A DNA stretch of 64,000 bases from Halorubrum sp. Hd13 (lineage in GTDB: Archaea; Halobacteriota; Halobacteria; Halobacteriales; Haloferacaceae), in contig NZ_NHOY01000071.1 of assembly GCF_002252755.1 (NCBI RefSeq), positions 1-64,000 of the forward strand, in the 5' to 3' direction. Below are positions 16,998 to 25,271 of the stretch, in pieces (positions within the stretch are counted from its first letter, which is position 1; every line of letters begins with the position of its first letter). The notes under the pieces were generated by a model. The model saw nothing but the letters and a program-made list of their open reading frames with translations. It had not been told where the DNA came from and ran no database searches. A program made the translations under genes and the position numbers.

Positions 16998-17347
16998 CCG
17001 GCGCGCCCCTCGGCACGGGCTCCCCGCGCGTCTGGGTCGCCATCCTCCTCATCGGGATCGCCACCTACGGGTTCCGGCTCTCCTTCATCCACCTGTTCGG
17101 CCGGATCGACGAGGTGCCCGCCCGGGTAAAACGCCCACTGCGGTACGTCCCGCCCGCGGTGCTCGCCGCGCTCGTGCTCCCCGATCTGGTGACGCTGCGC
17201 CCCTCCGTCGCCGCGACCCTCCTCGACGAGCGGCTGATCGCGGGCGCCGTCGCGGGCGTCGTCGCGTGGCGGACGGAGAACGTGTTCGCGACGATCGCGG
17301 TCGGGATGGGCGTGCTGTGGCTGTTTCGGTTCGTCGTCTTCGCGTGA
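16994..17347 (+). CDS. azlD: AzlD-family membrane protein
   Basis: The 117-residue protein starts at a GTG overlapping the azlC stop and has about four spans. ATYGFRLSFIHLFGRI and LRYVPPAVLAALVLPDL are AzlD hallmarks. It is the small partner of AzlC in the exporter. It is the last gene of the plus-strand operon that starts at 14795. Confidence 0.92.
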   Translation: MTGAPLGTGSPRVWVAILLIGIATYGFRLSFIHLFGRIDEVPARVKRPLRYVPPAVLAALVLPDLVTLRPSVAATLLDERLIAGAVAGVVAWRTENVFATIAVGMGVLWLFRFVVFA

Positions 17348-17394
17348 GGCGCACGACCCGGCCCGCCCGTCGGCCCGGACGCCGCCCGGCGCTC

Positions 17395-17763
17395 TTATCG
17401 GATCCGCTCCGGATAACGCCGCGCGAGAAGGGCGGCCGCGACGGCGCAGACCGCGGCGAACGGGACCGCGGTCGCGACGCTCACGAGCCCGCGAGCGGGC
17501 GGCACGGCGTACGAGACGGCGGCGACGGCGAGGATCGCGTACCCGAAGGCGGCGATCCCGAGCAGAGCCGGTCGCGCCCGCGGCGAGCGCCAGAGCCGCG
17601 TCCGCTTCGCGGCTCCGGTGACGATCCCGGCCGCGATGCCGACCGGCAGCCCGACGATCGCCGAGAACGCGATCCGGGCGGCGAGCGCCTCGGTGATAAG
17701 GGCGGCGACGACGAGGAACGTAGTGATCGCGACGCCGAGCGCCGCGAGGGGACGGGCGTTCAT
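17395..17763 (-). CDS. four-span membrane protein
   Basis: The 122-residue protein has about four hydrophobic helices joined by short basic loops (KRTRLWRSPRARP near residue 55). No family is recognised. A minus TATA (CTTTTAAGTCC, about 17789-17799) lies about 30 bases before the ATG, supporting this start. Confidence 0.7.
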   Translation of the reverse strand: MNARPLAALGVAITTFLVVAALITEALAARIAFSAIVGLPVGIAAGIVTGAAKRTRLWRSPRARPALLGIAAFGYAILAVAAVSYAVPPARGLVSVATAVPFAAVCAVAAALLARRYPERIR

Positions 17764-17804
17764 GCCGGGCGGAATGGACGGCTTAGGACTTAAAAGGGCC
17801 GCCG

Positions 17805-18155
17805 CTACCGATCGCGATCGGTGAGTCGATCGGGCGAAGACGCCTCGCGGTCTCCGAGGCCGTCACCGGCCGACTCGTCGCGATCGGTCGCGCGGCCGAA
17901 GCGGGACCCCCGCTCGGCCTCGCGCTCCCTGACCGCGGCGAACCGCTGAGCGGCGTCGGCGACCGAGTCGAGGACGGCGAACGTGCGGTAACTGAGGTAC
18001 GCTCCGAACGTGAGTCCGAACGCGACGATGAGGCCGAGCAGGATCTGCCCGAGAATCAAGACAGAGTAGACGAACGTCAGGAGGGCCACGGTCGCGGCGG
18101 CCGTCCCGAGTCGGGTGCGGAGGGCCTCGGAGGGCGAGAGCGGGTCGTGCGCCAT
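17805..18155 (-). CDS. two-span membrane protein with charged tail
   Basis: The 116-residue protein has two close hydrophobic helices (residues about 17-52) and then a long charged cytoplasmic tail rich in Arg, Asp and Glu. The family is not recognised. A minus TATA (TTTTTTAGTG, about 18179-18188) fits the ATG at 18155. Confidence 0.7.
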   Translation of the reverse strand: MAHDPLSPSEALRTRLGTAAATVALLTFVYSVLILGQILLGLIVAFGLTFGAYLSYRTFAVLDSVADAAQRFAAVREREAERGSRFGRATDRDESAGDGLGDREASSPDRLTDRDR

Positions 18156-18221
18156 GCGCCCCGCTACCGGCCCGGGACACTAAAAAATGGCTGGCGGTCG
18201 GCAGGGACGGGGCGACCGTCC

Positions 18222-20144
18222 TCAGTCGTCGGCCGGAGCCGCGGAGTCGCCGGCGGAGACGCCGGTTCCGGGGCCGATGTCGATGCCGAGGTCGGCGAGC
18301 TTCTCGTCGGGGACGACGCCGTCGACCCAGCCGCGGGTCTCGTAGTACTCCGCCTTCATCTCGTCGAGCTCGCAGAGCTCGCCCTCGCTGGCGCCCGTGC
18401 CGGGGATCGCGTCTGGGTGCCCGTCGATGAAGCGGTTCGGCAGCGTGTCGTCCGCGCCGTCGAAGCCGGCGAGGTTGTTGAAGTAGCGTTCGAGGTTGTA
18501 CACCCGCTCGCCCGCCTCGAACAGCTCGTCCTCGGAGACGTCGCGGCCGGTCATACCGTTGTACTGGAGGACGTACTCCTCGATCCCCTCGGCGAACGCG
18601 CTGAACTTGCAGATGTCGAACGAGTCCGACACCGCGTGCAGGTCCTGGAAGGTGGCGGTCAGCTCGCCCTTGCCCTCCCACTCGTACGGGTCGACCTTCT
18701 CCGGGATCCCGAGGATCTCGGCGGCCGGCGTGTAGCCGCGCAGGTGGCACGCGCCGCGGTTGGAGGTCGCGTACGCGATCCCCATTCCCTTCATGCAGCG
18801 CGGGTCGTAGGCGGCCATCGTCTGGCCCTTGACCGAGAGCTTGTTGCCGTGGGCGTCCTTCGCGTCGGCGACGCGCTCGGGGCCCTCCGCGAGGAGGTCG
18901 CCGAGGTCCGAGGAGCGGTGGCCGATCTCGTCGAGGAGGTCGACCATCGTCTCGGAGTCGCCCCAGTCGAGGTGGCCGACGCCGTCGAGTTTGCCCTCTT
19001 CGCTCATCTCCATCGCCATCGCCATCATGTTGCCGGCCTCGATGGTGTCGATGCCGAGGTCGTTACAGCGCTGGAGCATCAGCGCGATCTCGTCGCGGTC
19101 GGTGTGTCCGGAGTTCGGGCCGAGCGCCCACGCGGACTCGTACTCGTACGACTCCGTGCGGACGTTCATGTCCTCGCCCTTGTGCTGGAACTGGACCTCG
19201 ACCTCCTTCTTGCAGGCGACCGGGCAGGAGTGACAGGTCGGCTCGTCGACGAGGATGTTCTCGCGGACGTTCTCGCCGGAGACGCGCTCGGCGTCGACGT
19301 CGATCCCCTCGGTGTCGTTGTACGCCTCGGTCGAGGTGTACTTCGCGTTCTTCGTCGGGAGACCGTCCATCTCCTCGGTCGCGTTCATCAGGACGTTCGT
19401 CCCGTACATCGAGAGCCCGCCCTCGTTGGGCGCGGTGACCTCCGACTCGCGGATGACCTCCATCGCCTGCTGGTACCCCTCCTGGAACGTCTCGGGGTCG
19501 GCCGGTTTCGGCATGTCGGTGCCGCTCTTCACGACGACCGCCTTCACGTTCTTCGCGCCCATCACGGCACCCGTGCCGCCGCGACCCGAGGCACGGTCGT
19601 CCTCGTTCATCACGCAGGCGTAGCGAACGCCGTTCTCGCCGCCCTGCCCGATAGCCATTACGGAGAGGTTCTTGCCGACCGACCCGTCGACCTCCTCGCC
19701 GAGAGCGTCGACCGTGTCGTGAACGCCTTTCCCCCACAGATGGGAGGCATCGCGCGTCTCGACCTCGCCGTCCTCGACGAACAGGTAGACGGGGTCCTCG
19801 CTCTCGCCGTCGAGGAGGATCCCGTCGAGTCCGGCCCACTTGAGTCGGGCACCGGACCAGCCGCCGTGGTGCGAATCGGTGACCGTTCCCGTCAGCGGGG
19901 ACTTCGTCACGAGCGCGATCCGACCGCTCATCACGGTCTGGGTCCCCGTGAGTGGCCCCGTCATGAAGGCCAACCGGTTGTCGGGCCCCATCGGATCCAC
20001 GTCCGGACCGGCGTCGAAGGCGTACTTGACGCCGAGCCCGCGCGCGCCGATGTACTTCTCCGCGTCTTCCTCGTCGATCCCGTGGTAGTTGACCGCTCCC
20101 TCGCCGAGATCGACCTGTGCAACTCTGTCTCTGTAGCCACCCAT
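18222..20144 (-). CDS. aor: tungsten-dependent aldehyde:ferredoxin oxidoreductase
   Basis: The protein oxidises aldehydes to acids with ferredoxin as acceptor, using a tungstopterin. From the ATG at 20144 (MGGYRDRVAQ) it has 640 residues; two longer in-frame starts (20153, 20168) exist, but the likely TATA (20167-20177) overlaps them. Cofactor motifs ASGRGGTGAVMGAKNVKAV and KGQTMAAYDPR are present, as are the four ligands of the 4Fe-4S cluster (Cys304, Cys307, Cys311 in CHSCPVAC, and Cys512 in DICKF). It stands alone. Confidence 0.93.
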   Translation of the reverse strand: MGGYRDRVAQVDLGEGAVNYHGIDEEDAEKYIGARGLGVKYAFDAGPDVDPMGPDNRLAFMTGPLTGTQTVMSGRIALVTKSPLTGTVTDSHHGGWSGARLKWAGLDGILLDGESEDPVYLFVEDGEVETRDASHLWGKGVHDTVDALGEEVDGSVGKNLSVMAIGQGGENGVRYACVMNEDDRASGRGGTGAVMGAKNVKAVVVKSGTDMPKPADPETFQEGYQQAMEVIRESEVTAPNEGGLSMYGTNVLMNATEEMDGLPTKNAKYTSTEAYNDTEGIDVDAERVSGENVRENILVDEPTCHSCPVACKKEVEVQFQHKGEDMNVRTESYEYESAWALGPNSGHTDRDEIALMLQRCNDLGIDTIEAGNMMAMAMEMSEEGKLDGVGHLDWGDSETMVDLLDEIGHRSSDLGDLLAEGPERVADAKDAHGNKLSVKGQTMAAYDPRCMKGMGIAYATSNRGACHLRGYTPAAEILGIPEKVDPYEWEGKGELTATFQDLHAVSDSFDICKFSAFAEGIEEYVLQYNGMTGRDVSEDELFEAGERVYNLERYFNNLAGFDGADDTLPNRFIDGHPDAIPGTGASEGELCELDEMKAEYYETRGWVDGVVPDEKLADLGIDIGPGTGVSAGDSAAPADD

Positions 20145-20166
20145 TTCAGTCATGTAATGCTCGTTC

Positions 20167-20258
20167 ATTATAGATGTACCACAGCGTGTTAGATGTTCAC
20201 CTCCGACCGAAACCGATATGCGTTACATCGGTCCCCGGCCACGAGCGTTGTGGTACAT
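20167..20258. promoter_or_regulatory. mirror-image motif beside divergent TATA boxes (aor promoter)
   Basis: A 13-base sequence at 20174-20186 (ATGTACCACAGCG) and its inverse at 20246-20258 (CGTTGTGGTACAT) match in 12 of 13 positions, 59 bases apart. On each strand the motif TGTGGTACAT runs straight into a TATA-like sequence (CTATAAT on minus, AAAC on plus). The minus one would give a start at the aor ATG 20144. A regulator or BRE-like element is likely. Confidence 0.5.
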
Positions 20259-20458
20259 AAACGCCGACGAGGCTGGAAATCCGGAGATCCGCAGACGACG
20301 AGGGGTTCGAAACGGGACCACACGCGCGTGCCAGCGGGAGTGCTATCGAGCGGTTTCGACGGGACCGTCGCGGAACCGCCGTTCGGGCGTCCCGATCCGG
20401 TCCCGTTCCGTCGCCGCCATTCCGCACGGCTAACTACGTTCGGCGAGAACGACGCCGC
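20259..20458. other. region upstream of the VanZ-like gene
   Basis: About 200 bases with no supported reading frame. The plus-strand half of the mirror-image motif just before it could drive a short untranslated transcript or a long leader for the VanZ-like gene. Nothing else is visible. Confidence 0.3.
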
Positions 20459-20881
20459 GTGGCCGATCCCGATCGGGACGGGGGTGCGTCGACTGTTCGC
20501 CGGCATATCGAGACCGGCGCGTTCGCGCTCGTGCTGTTCCTCTCGTCGGTCGTCCCGGTACCCGGCGGCTTGGCCGCGGGCAGAGACGGGAGCGGAGTCG
20601 TCTCGTCGCTCGCCGCGCTCGGGATCGGGCCCACGGATCCGCTCCACTTCGTCGGCTACGCGGTCCTCGCCGCGCTCCTGGCTCGAACGACCGGAGCGAC
20701 CCGTCGTGGACTGGTCGTCTCCGTCGGCACGGCGGTCGCGTTCGGGTTCGGGGTCGAACTCGTGCAGTCGACGATCCCGTGGCGATCGTTCGCCCGGAGA
20801 GACGTCGCCGTCAACGCGCTCGGCGCGATCGCCGGCGTGGGAGGGTACGCGCTCCGGCAACGATGGTCCGGCCGTAACTAG
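20459..20881 (+). CDS. VanZ-like membrane protein
   Basis: The 140-residue protein starts at a GTG and has about four spans. DPLHFVGYAVLAALLAR, FGFGVELVQSTIPWRSF and RRDVAVNALGAIAGV match the VanZ-like family, whose exact job is unknown outside glycopeptide resistance. No neighbour suggests a role. Confidence 0.8.
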   Translation: MADPDRDGGASTVRRHIETGAFALVLFLSSVVPVPGGLAAGRDGSGVVSSLAALGIGPTDPLHFVGYAVLAALLARTTGATRRGLVVSVGTAVAFGFGVELVQSTIPWRSFARRDVAVNALGAIAGVGGYALRQRWSGRN

Positions 20882-20958
20882 GGTTCCGTCGCTGCGGGGA
20901 GGACTCCACGTTCCTCGATGACGACACGGCTTTACGCGCTCGCCCGCTTCCTCCGGTA

Positions 20959-22053
20959 ATGAGCAAGCCGAGCCCCGACGCGTACGAGCAGGGGCGCGGG
21001 ATGGACGCGCACAACGCCGTGATGCGCGACATCCGCGCCGAGCGCTCGGAGACGTACGACCCGACGCAGCCGACCCGCGTGTGGATCGACGAGGACAACA
21101 CGCCCGACGGCGTCGTCAACTCCCTCACGATCATCCTGAACACCGGCGGCTGTCGGTGGGCCCGCGCCGGCGGCTGTACGATGTGCGGCTACGTCGCCGA
21201 GTCCGTGGAGGGCGGGAGCGTGGCCCACGAGTCCCTGATGAACCAGATCGAGGTGTGTCTCGACCACGAGCGCGAGGAGGCGGACGCGCCGGCCGAGCTG
21301 ATCAAGATCTACACGTCGGGCTCGTTCCTCGACGAGCGCGAGGTGCCCGCGGAGACCCGCCGGGCCATCGCCGAGACGTTCGCGGACCGGGACCGTATCG
21401 TGGTCGAGTCGCTGCCGGACTTCGTGAGCCGGGAGAAGATCGGCGACTTCGCCGACCACGGCATCGCGACCGACGTGGCCGTCGGGCTGGAGACGGCCAC
21501 CGACCGCGTCCGCCACGACTGCGTGAACAAGTACTTCGACTTCGCCGACTTCGAGGACGCCTGCGCAGAGGCCGCCGACGCCGACGGCGAGTTCGACGCG
21601 GACGTGGGGATCAAGGCGTACCTCCTCATGAAGCCGCCCTTCCTCGCCGAGCCGGAGGCCGCCGCCGACATGATCGACTCGATCCGTCGCTGCGCCGACG
21701 TCGACGGGTGTCACACCGTCTCGATGAACCCGACGAACGTCCAGCGCTACACGATGGTCGACGAGCTGTTCTTCGAGGGCGGCTACCGACCGCCGTGGCT
21801 CTGGTCGGTCGCGCACGTCCTCGAGGAGACCGCCGACGTCGACGCCATCGTCGTCTCCGATCCGGTCGGACACGGCTCCGACCGCGGCGCGCACAACTGC
21901 GGCGAGTGCGACGACCGCGTCCAGACCGCGGTCAAGGACTTCGACAAGCGCCAGGACCCGAGCGTCTTCGACCAGGTCTCCTGCGAGTGCGAGGCGACGT
22001 GGGAGCACGTGATGGCGGCGGAAACGAGCTACAACATGCCGCTGGCGCGGTAG
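20959..22053 (+). CDS. raSEA: archaeosine biosynthesis radical SAM protein RaSEA
   Basis: The 364-residue enzyme acts with the ArcS lysine transferase to turn a lysine adduct on tRNA position 15 into archaeosine. The radical SAM cysteines are Cys65, Cys73 and Cys76 in GGCRWARAGGCTMCGY, a spacing (C-x7-C-x2-C) that marks RaSEA. Other family motifs include IYTSGSFLD, VVESLPDFV, GLETATDRVR and KAYLLMKPPFL. A late Cys-rich part (NCGECD, CECEATW) may bind more metal. No arcS gene is in the window. A TATA-like GGCTTTACG (about 20928-20936) fits the start. Confidence 0.93.
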   Translation: MSKPSPDAYEQGRGMDAHNAVMRDIRAERSETYDPTQPTRVWIDEDNTPDGVVNSLTIILNTGGCRWARAGGCTMCGYVAESVEGGSVAHESLMNQIEVCLDHEREEADAPAELIKIYTSGSFLDEREVPAETRRAIAETFADRDRIVVESLPDFVSREKIGDFADHGIATDVAVGLETATDRVRHDCVNKYFDFADFEDACAEAADADGEFDADVGIKAYLLMKPPFLAEPEAAADMIDSIRRCADVDGCHTVSMNPTNVQRYTMVDELFFEGGYRPPWLWSVAHVLEETADVDAIVVSDPVGHGSDRGAHNCGECDDRVQTAVKDFDKRQDPSVFDQVSCECEATWEHVMAAETSYNMPLAR

Positions 22054-22224
22054 GGGCCGATCGACCGGAAACGACGGCGACCGGCGTCGGTCGTTTTATT
22101 CAACTTCTCGAAACGATCGTAGCGGTTTGAATCGAATAGCGTCGTGTTTTTGATTCACAGATCGGAACATACCGAACGATCAGGTCGAACAAGACCCATA
22201 TACGTCCGGATACTACGGAAGAAC
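22054..22224 (+). promoter_or_regulatory. terminator-like T run and promoter before the zinc-ribbon gene
   Basis: The 171-base gap is AT-richer than its surroundings. TCGTTTTATTC just after raSEA could end that transcript, and CCATATACG (about 22196-22204) is a TATA box about 25 bases before ATG 22225. Confidence 0.5.
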
Positions 22225-22428
22225 ATGAACGCAGTCGCCAGCGGTCCCCGGTCGTCCCGCCGGAAGTCGGTCCTCTTCTGTGCGGAGTGCAGCTTCCAGA
22301 ACCCCGTCTCGGAGGGGTGGCTCGTCGTCAGCGACGGCGACGAGCGCACCATCGTCTGTCCCGAGTGCGGTCACGTCGCCGACCACCGCACGGAGCGGTC
22401 CGCGCCGTCGCCGAAGCACGCGGACTGA
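22225..22428 (+). CDS. small zinc-ribbon protein
   Basis: The 67-residue protein has two CxxC knuckles (FCAECSFQNPV at residues about 18-28 and VCPECGHVADH at about 44-54), a classic zinc ribbon. Such mini-proteins are frequent in haloarchaea and mostly uncharacterised. The start follows the TATA box at about 22200. Confidence 0.8.
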   Translation: MNAVASGPRSSRRKSVLFCAECSFQNPVSEGWLVVSDGDERTIVCPECGHVADHRTERSAPSPKHAD

Positions 22429-22472
22429 GGAATCCGAACTGAGCGGTCCGCGGTCGGCCGACCGAGTCCCTC

Positions 22473-23276
22473 CTATTTTCGCTCCGGTGCCCGCTCGGCG
22501 AGCACCGGGATCTCGTCCAGTCGCTCCGAGTCGAGCTCGTCCCAGTCGATCCCCGACGGGCGCTCGTAGGGCGTCTCGGTTCGGACCGTCCGTTCGGGGG
22601 TGACGATCAGGTCGAGCGGGACGTCGTGCGCGTCCGGAGCCGGGAGCGATGGTGACGGGGCGGCGCCGCGCTCGTCGCCGAGGTCGCCGGCGAGCGCCGA
22701 CTCCGGCCCGTCGATCACGGACAGCTCGTGGACCGTGGTCGCGACGGTCGTCTGGTCGGTGACCGCGTCGAGCTCGCGGAGCACGCCCCACTCCAAGTCG
22801 CTGTACCCCTCGCCCTTGCCGATCCGCGCGCCGTCGGTCGTCACCGCGACCGAGCCGGCGACCACGAGGTCGACGTGCGGGACGTCCTCGGGCGCGACCG
22901 GCGTGCCGTGCGTCGAGATGCCAGAGACGGTGGTGGCGTCGTCGACCGTCGGCCGGTCGGTGGCGTCGTGGTCGGACCCCGCGAGTTCGTCGGGGTCGAG
23001 CCGGAGGAACGGGTTCGGATCGCGCAGGCGGGGCTGCGCGACGTACACCGTCTTGCCGGCGCGGAGCGCCGCGCGCCTGACCGGTAACTGCGGCGCGTCG
23101 GGGTTGCACTTGAGCGCCGCGGCGTCGGCCCACTCGGCGGTCTCGGTCAGTCGCTCGCACGCCGCGTCCGCCCCGGCGAAGTTCGGGATCCGGTCGTGGG
23201 GCGGGAACGGGAACCGCGCCTGGTCGCCCGCCTCGAACGCGTCCCAGACGGCCTCGCGGACGGCCTGTTTGTCCAT
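22473..23276 (-). CDS. 5-formyltetrahydrofolate cyclo-ligase family protein
   Basis: The 267-residue protein starts [15 protein letters not shown] and carries [23 protein letters not shown] and, near residue 155, [19 protein letters not shown], the family signature. Bacterial members convert 5-formyl-THF to methenyl-THF with ATP. In archaea the same fold may serve thiamine or folate metabolism, so substrate is not certain. A variable Ser/Pro-rich insert lies at about 200-215. Confidence 0.88.
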   Translation of the reverse strand: MDKQAVREAVWDAFEAGDQARFPFPPHDRIPNFAGADAACERLTETAEWADAAALKCNPDAPQLPVRRAALRAGKTVYVAQPRLRDPNPFLRLDPDELAGSDHDATDRPTVDDATTVSGISTHGTPVAPEDVPHVDLVVAGSVAVTTDGARIGKGEGYSDLEWGVLRELDAVTDQTTVATTVHELSVIDGPESALAGDLGDERGAAPSPSLPAPDAHDVPLDLIVTPERTVRTETPYERPSGIDWDELDSERLDEIPVLAERAPERK

Positions 23277-23432
23277 GCGAGAGGGAGCGCGCCCGGCGAC
23301 AAGTAACCCCCGAACGCGGACCCGAGGCGAGAGGCGTCGCCGGTCGCGATTCGGTCCGGTCCGCCGGTCGATCGGTCGATCGGCCGATACTCACCGTCGG
23401 TCTTATATATCAGATCGGTGTTGATTCGGCGT

Positions 23433-24143
23433 ATGTTAGAAGACGGGCTCTCGTATCCGATACGGGGCGACTGGGTCGGGCGAATCGTCATCGGCGGCGT
23501 GCTGGGGTTCCTCTCGGTCCTCGTCGTCCCGGCGTTCATCATCGTCGGCTACCTCGTTCGGGTTCTGGAGAAGACGATCGGCGGCGACGAGGTGCCGCCG
23601 GAGTTCACGGGCTGGGGCGACCTGCTGATGAAGGGTCTGATCGGGACGATCATCACGATCGCGTACACGGTGATCCCGGTGGTCGTGTACGCGGTCGTCG
23701 TCGGGGTCGTGTCCGGAGCGGGCGGCGCCATCGGCGGCGACACCGGCGCGCTCGTCGGCGTCGTCGGGCTGCTGTTGACGCTGGCGTTCATCCCGGTGTT
23801 GTTCCTCGTCTACTACGCCGTTCCCGCCGCGCTGTCGGCGTACGCGGCCCGCGGGGAGTTGGGGGCCGCGTTCGACGCGGACCTCCTGAAGCCGGCCCTG
23901 TTCAGTACCGAGTACCTCGTCGCGGTGCTCATGCCCATCGTCGTGGCGGTCGTCGTCTGGATCGCGACCGCCGTGCTGGCCGTCACCGTCGTCGGCCTCC
24001 TGCTCGTCCCGTTCGTCCAGTTCTACGGGCAGGTCGCCGTCTTCCGGATGTTCGGCTCGGCGTTCGCGACCGTGAACGATCGCATCGAAAGCGGGCCGGC
24101 CGGGGGCGCGGCGAGCGCGGTCGACGACGACACGGCCCGCTGA
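23433..24143 (+). CDS. DUF4013 membrane protein
   Basis: The 236-residue protein has a polar start ([21 protein letters not shown]) and then about five spans. The start motif, [14 protein letters not shown] and [11 protein letters not shown] mark the DUF4013 family, common in haloarchaea and of unknown role. An earlier in-frame GTG (23418) is rejected because the TATA box TTATATAT (23403-23410) places transcription start at about 23430, which gives a leaderless ATG at 23433. An 8-base tandem palindrome (GTCGATCG twice, 23367-23382) lies just upstream. Confidence 0.88.
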   Translation: MLEDGLSYPIRGDWVGRIVIGGVLGFLSVLVVPAFIIVGYLVRVLEKTIGGDEVPPEFTGWGDLLMKGLIGTIITIAYTVIPVVVYAVVVGVVSGAGGAIGGDTGALVGVVGLLLTLAFIPVLFLVYYAVPAALSAYAARGELGAAFDADLLKPALFSTEYLVAVLMPIVVAVVVWIATAVLAVTVVGLLLVPFVQFYGQVAVFRMFGSAFATVNDRIESGPAGGAASAVDDDTAR

Positions 24144-24217
24144 GGACGCCGCGGTCGGCGTTGCGGGCCGAGGCCGACGACGCGCCTTTTAAACCGCTCA
24201 GTCGCCCACGTACGCGT

Positions 24218-24838
24218 ATGTTCGAAGACCGGCCGGACCGCGACGCCGAGGTCGTCCTCGTGGGGCGCTCGAACGTCGGCAAGTCCACGCTGATGCGCGA
24301 GCTCACGGGTCACGACTTCTCGACGGGCGGCAAGCCGGGCGTCACCCGGCAGCCGAACCACTTCGACTGGGCCAGCGAGAGCTTCATGTTCACGGACCTG
24401 CCCGGGTTCGGCTTCATGTCCGGCGTCGAGGAGGAGCACCGCGAGGCGATCAAGACGAACATCGTTCGCTACCTGGAGGAGAACGCCGACTCCATCCTCG
24501 CGGGCGTCGTCGTGATGGACGGGAAGGCCGCCGTCGACATCATCGACCGCCACGCCGAGCGCGGGAACATCCCCCACGACGTGGAGATGTACGGCTTCCT
24601 GGAGGACGTCGGCGTCGAGCCCATCGTCGCCGTCAACAAGACCGACAAGATCGACGACCTCGACGAGCGGCTCGACGAGATCTGTGACCGCCTCGGGCTC
24701 TACCCGCCGTGGCAGCAGTGGTCCGATCGGATCGCGCCGATGTGCGCGAAGCGCGGCGACATCGAGGCGCTGGAGGAGTGCCTCCGGACGCGCTTCCACG
24801 AGCACAACCGCGACGACCTGCTGAAGTTCGTCTCCTGA
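24218..24838 (+). CDS. engB: ribosome-biogenesis type GTPase EngB
   Basis: The 206-residue GTPase has G1 GRSNVGKST near residue 15, a G2 threonine in [10 protein letters not shown]3 DLPGFG and G4 NKTD. It belongs to the TrmE-Era-EngB class; bacterial EngB helps assemble the large ribosomal subunit. The ATG at 24218 follows TATA (CTTTTAAACC, about 24186-24195). An upstream GTG at 24161 would overlap that promoter and is rejected. Confidence 0.93.
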   Translation: MFEDRPDRDAEVVLVGRSNVGKSTLMRELTGHDFSTGGKPGVTRQPNHFDWASESFMFTDLPGFGFMSGVEEEHREAIKTNIVRYLEENADSILAGVVVMDGKAAVDIIDRHAERGNIPHDVEMYGFLEDVGVEPIVAVNKTDKIDDLDERLDEICDRLGLYPPWQQWSDRIAPMCAKRGDIEALEECLRTRFHEHNRDDLLKFVS

Positions 24839-24919
24839 TCGGTCGTTTCGGACGGGACCGTGAGTTCGGTTCTGAAGGTCGCACGCGTTCGTTTATAAGT
24901 CGATGCTGGCGACTCGGCA
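24839..24919. other. gap with TATA at the far end of repeat copy A
   Basis: After engB there is no gene for 430 bases. A near-palindromic TATA (TTTATAA, 24892-24898) lies at the distal border of repeat copy A and faces both ways. Confidence 0.4.
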
Positions 24920-25236
24920 GTGAACGCCCTCAAAGCCCCAGCCGCTCGGCTATAGGTGAGTGCCTCTGGATCGGTAGCGAACAGCTTCAAAGCCCCAGCC
25001 GCGACGACTCGCGCGGCTCGGTGCGCTCCTCGCTCGTTCGTTCCGCTCACTCGCTGCGGTGCTTCCGTCGCCGTGCTTCGCCCTCGCGGCTGCCCCTTTG
25101 AATCCACCCCGCACCGCACGCCTCCCCAGCCTCGTCGCTGGCGCCGGCGGCGCCAGCGACTCCCTCGCGCGTGCTCCTCGCACCCTGCGGGCGCTCGGAG
25201 GCACGCGCCACCGCAATTCCACTTCTATTTATAAAT
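24920..25236 (-). repeat. structured repeat element (putative ncRNA family), copy A
   Basis: Read on minus: TATA ATTTATAAAT (25227-25236); stem P1 GCGCGTGC (25201-25208) with GCACGCGC (25167-25174), enclosing a hairpin with CTCC/GGAG and CGCCC/GGGTG pairs; hairpin P2 with nine pairs (25137-25157, GCTGGCGCC arm); linker GAGGCTGGGGAGGCG (25119-25133); CAAAGGGGCAG (25090-25100); P3 closed by CCGCGA/TCGCGG (25084-25089 and 24999-25004) with a 79-base interior; then GGCTGGGGCTTTGAA (24986-25000). A second GGCTGGGGCTTTGAG module ends at 24920. One pair in the first hairpin is G-U only on minus. The same layout recurs in copy B with altered stems. No protein frame is supported. Confidence 0.7.
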
Positions 25237-25271
25237 GGTCGAGACCGACATTCGGCCGAGATAGTACCGCC

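Noticed and set aside
18147-20192. Plus-strand open frame of about 680 codons opposite the aor gene
   Set aside because: It is the antisense of a clear AOR and reads as low-complexity Val/Asp/Leu/Arg sequence without motifs.
24950-25240. Short open frames within repeat copy A
   Set aside because: They are not shared with copy B, they cross the conserved hairpins, and differences between copies include frame-breaking length changes.
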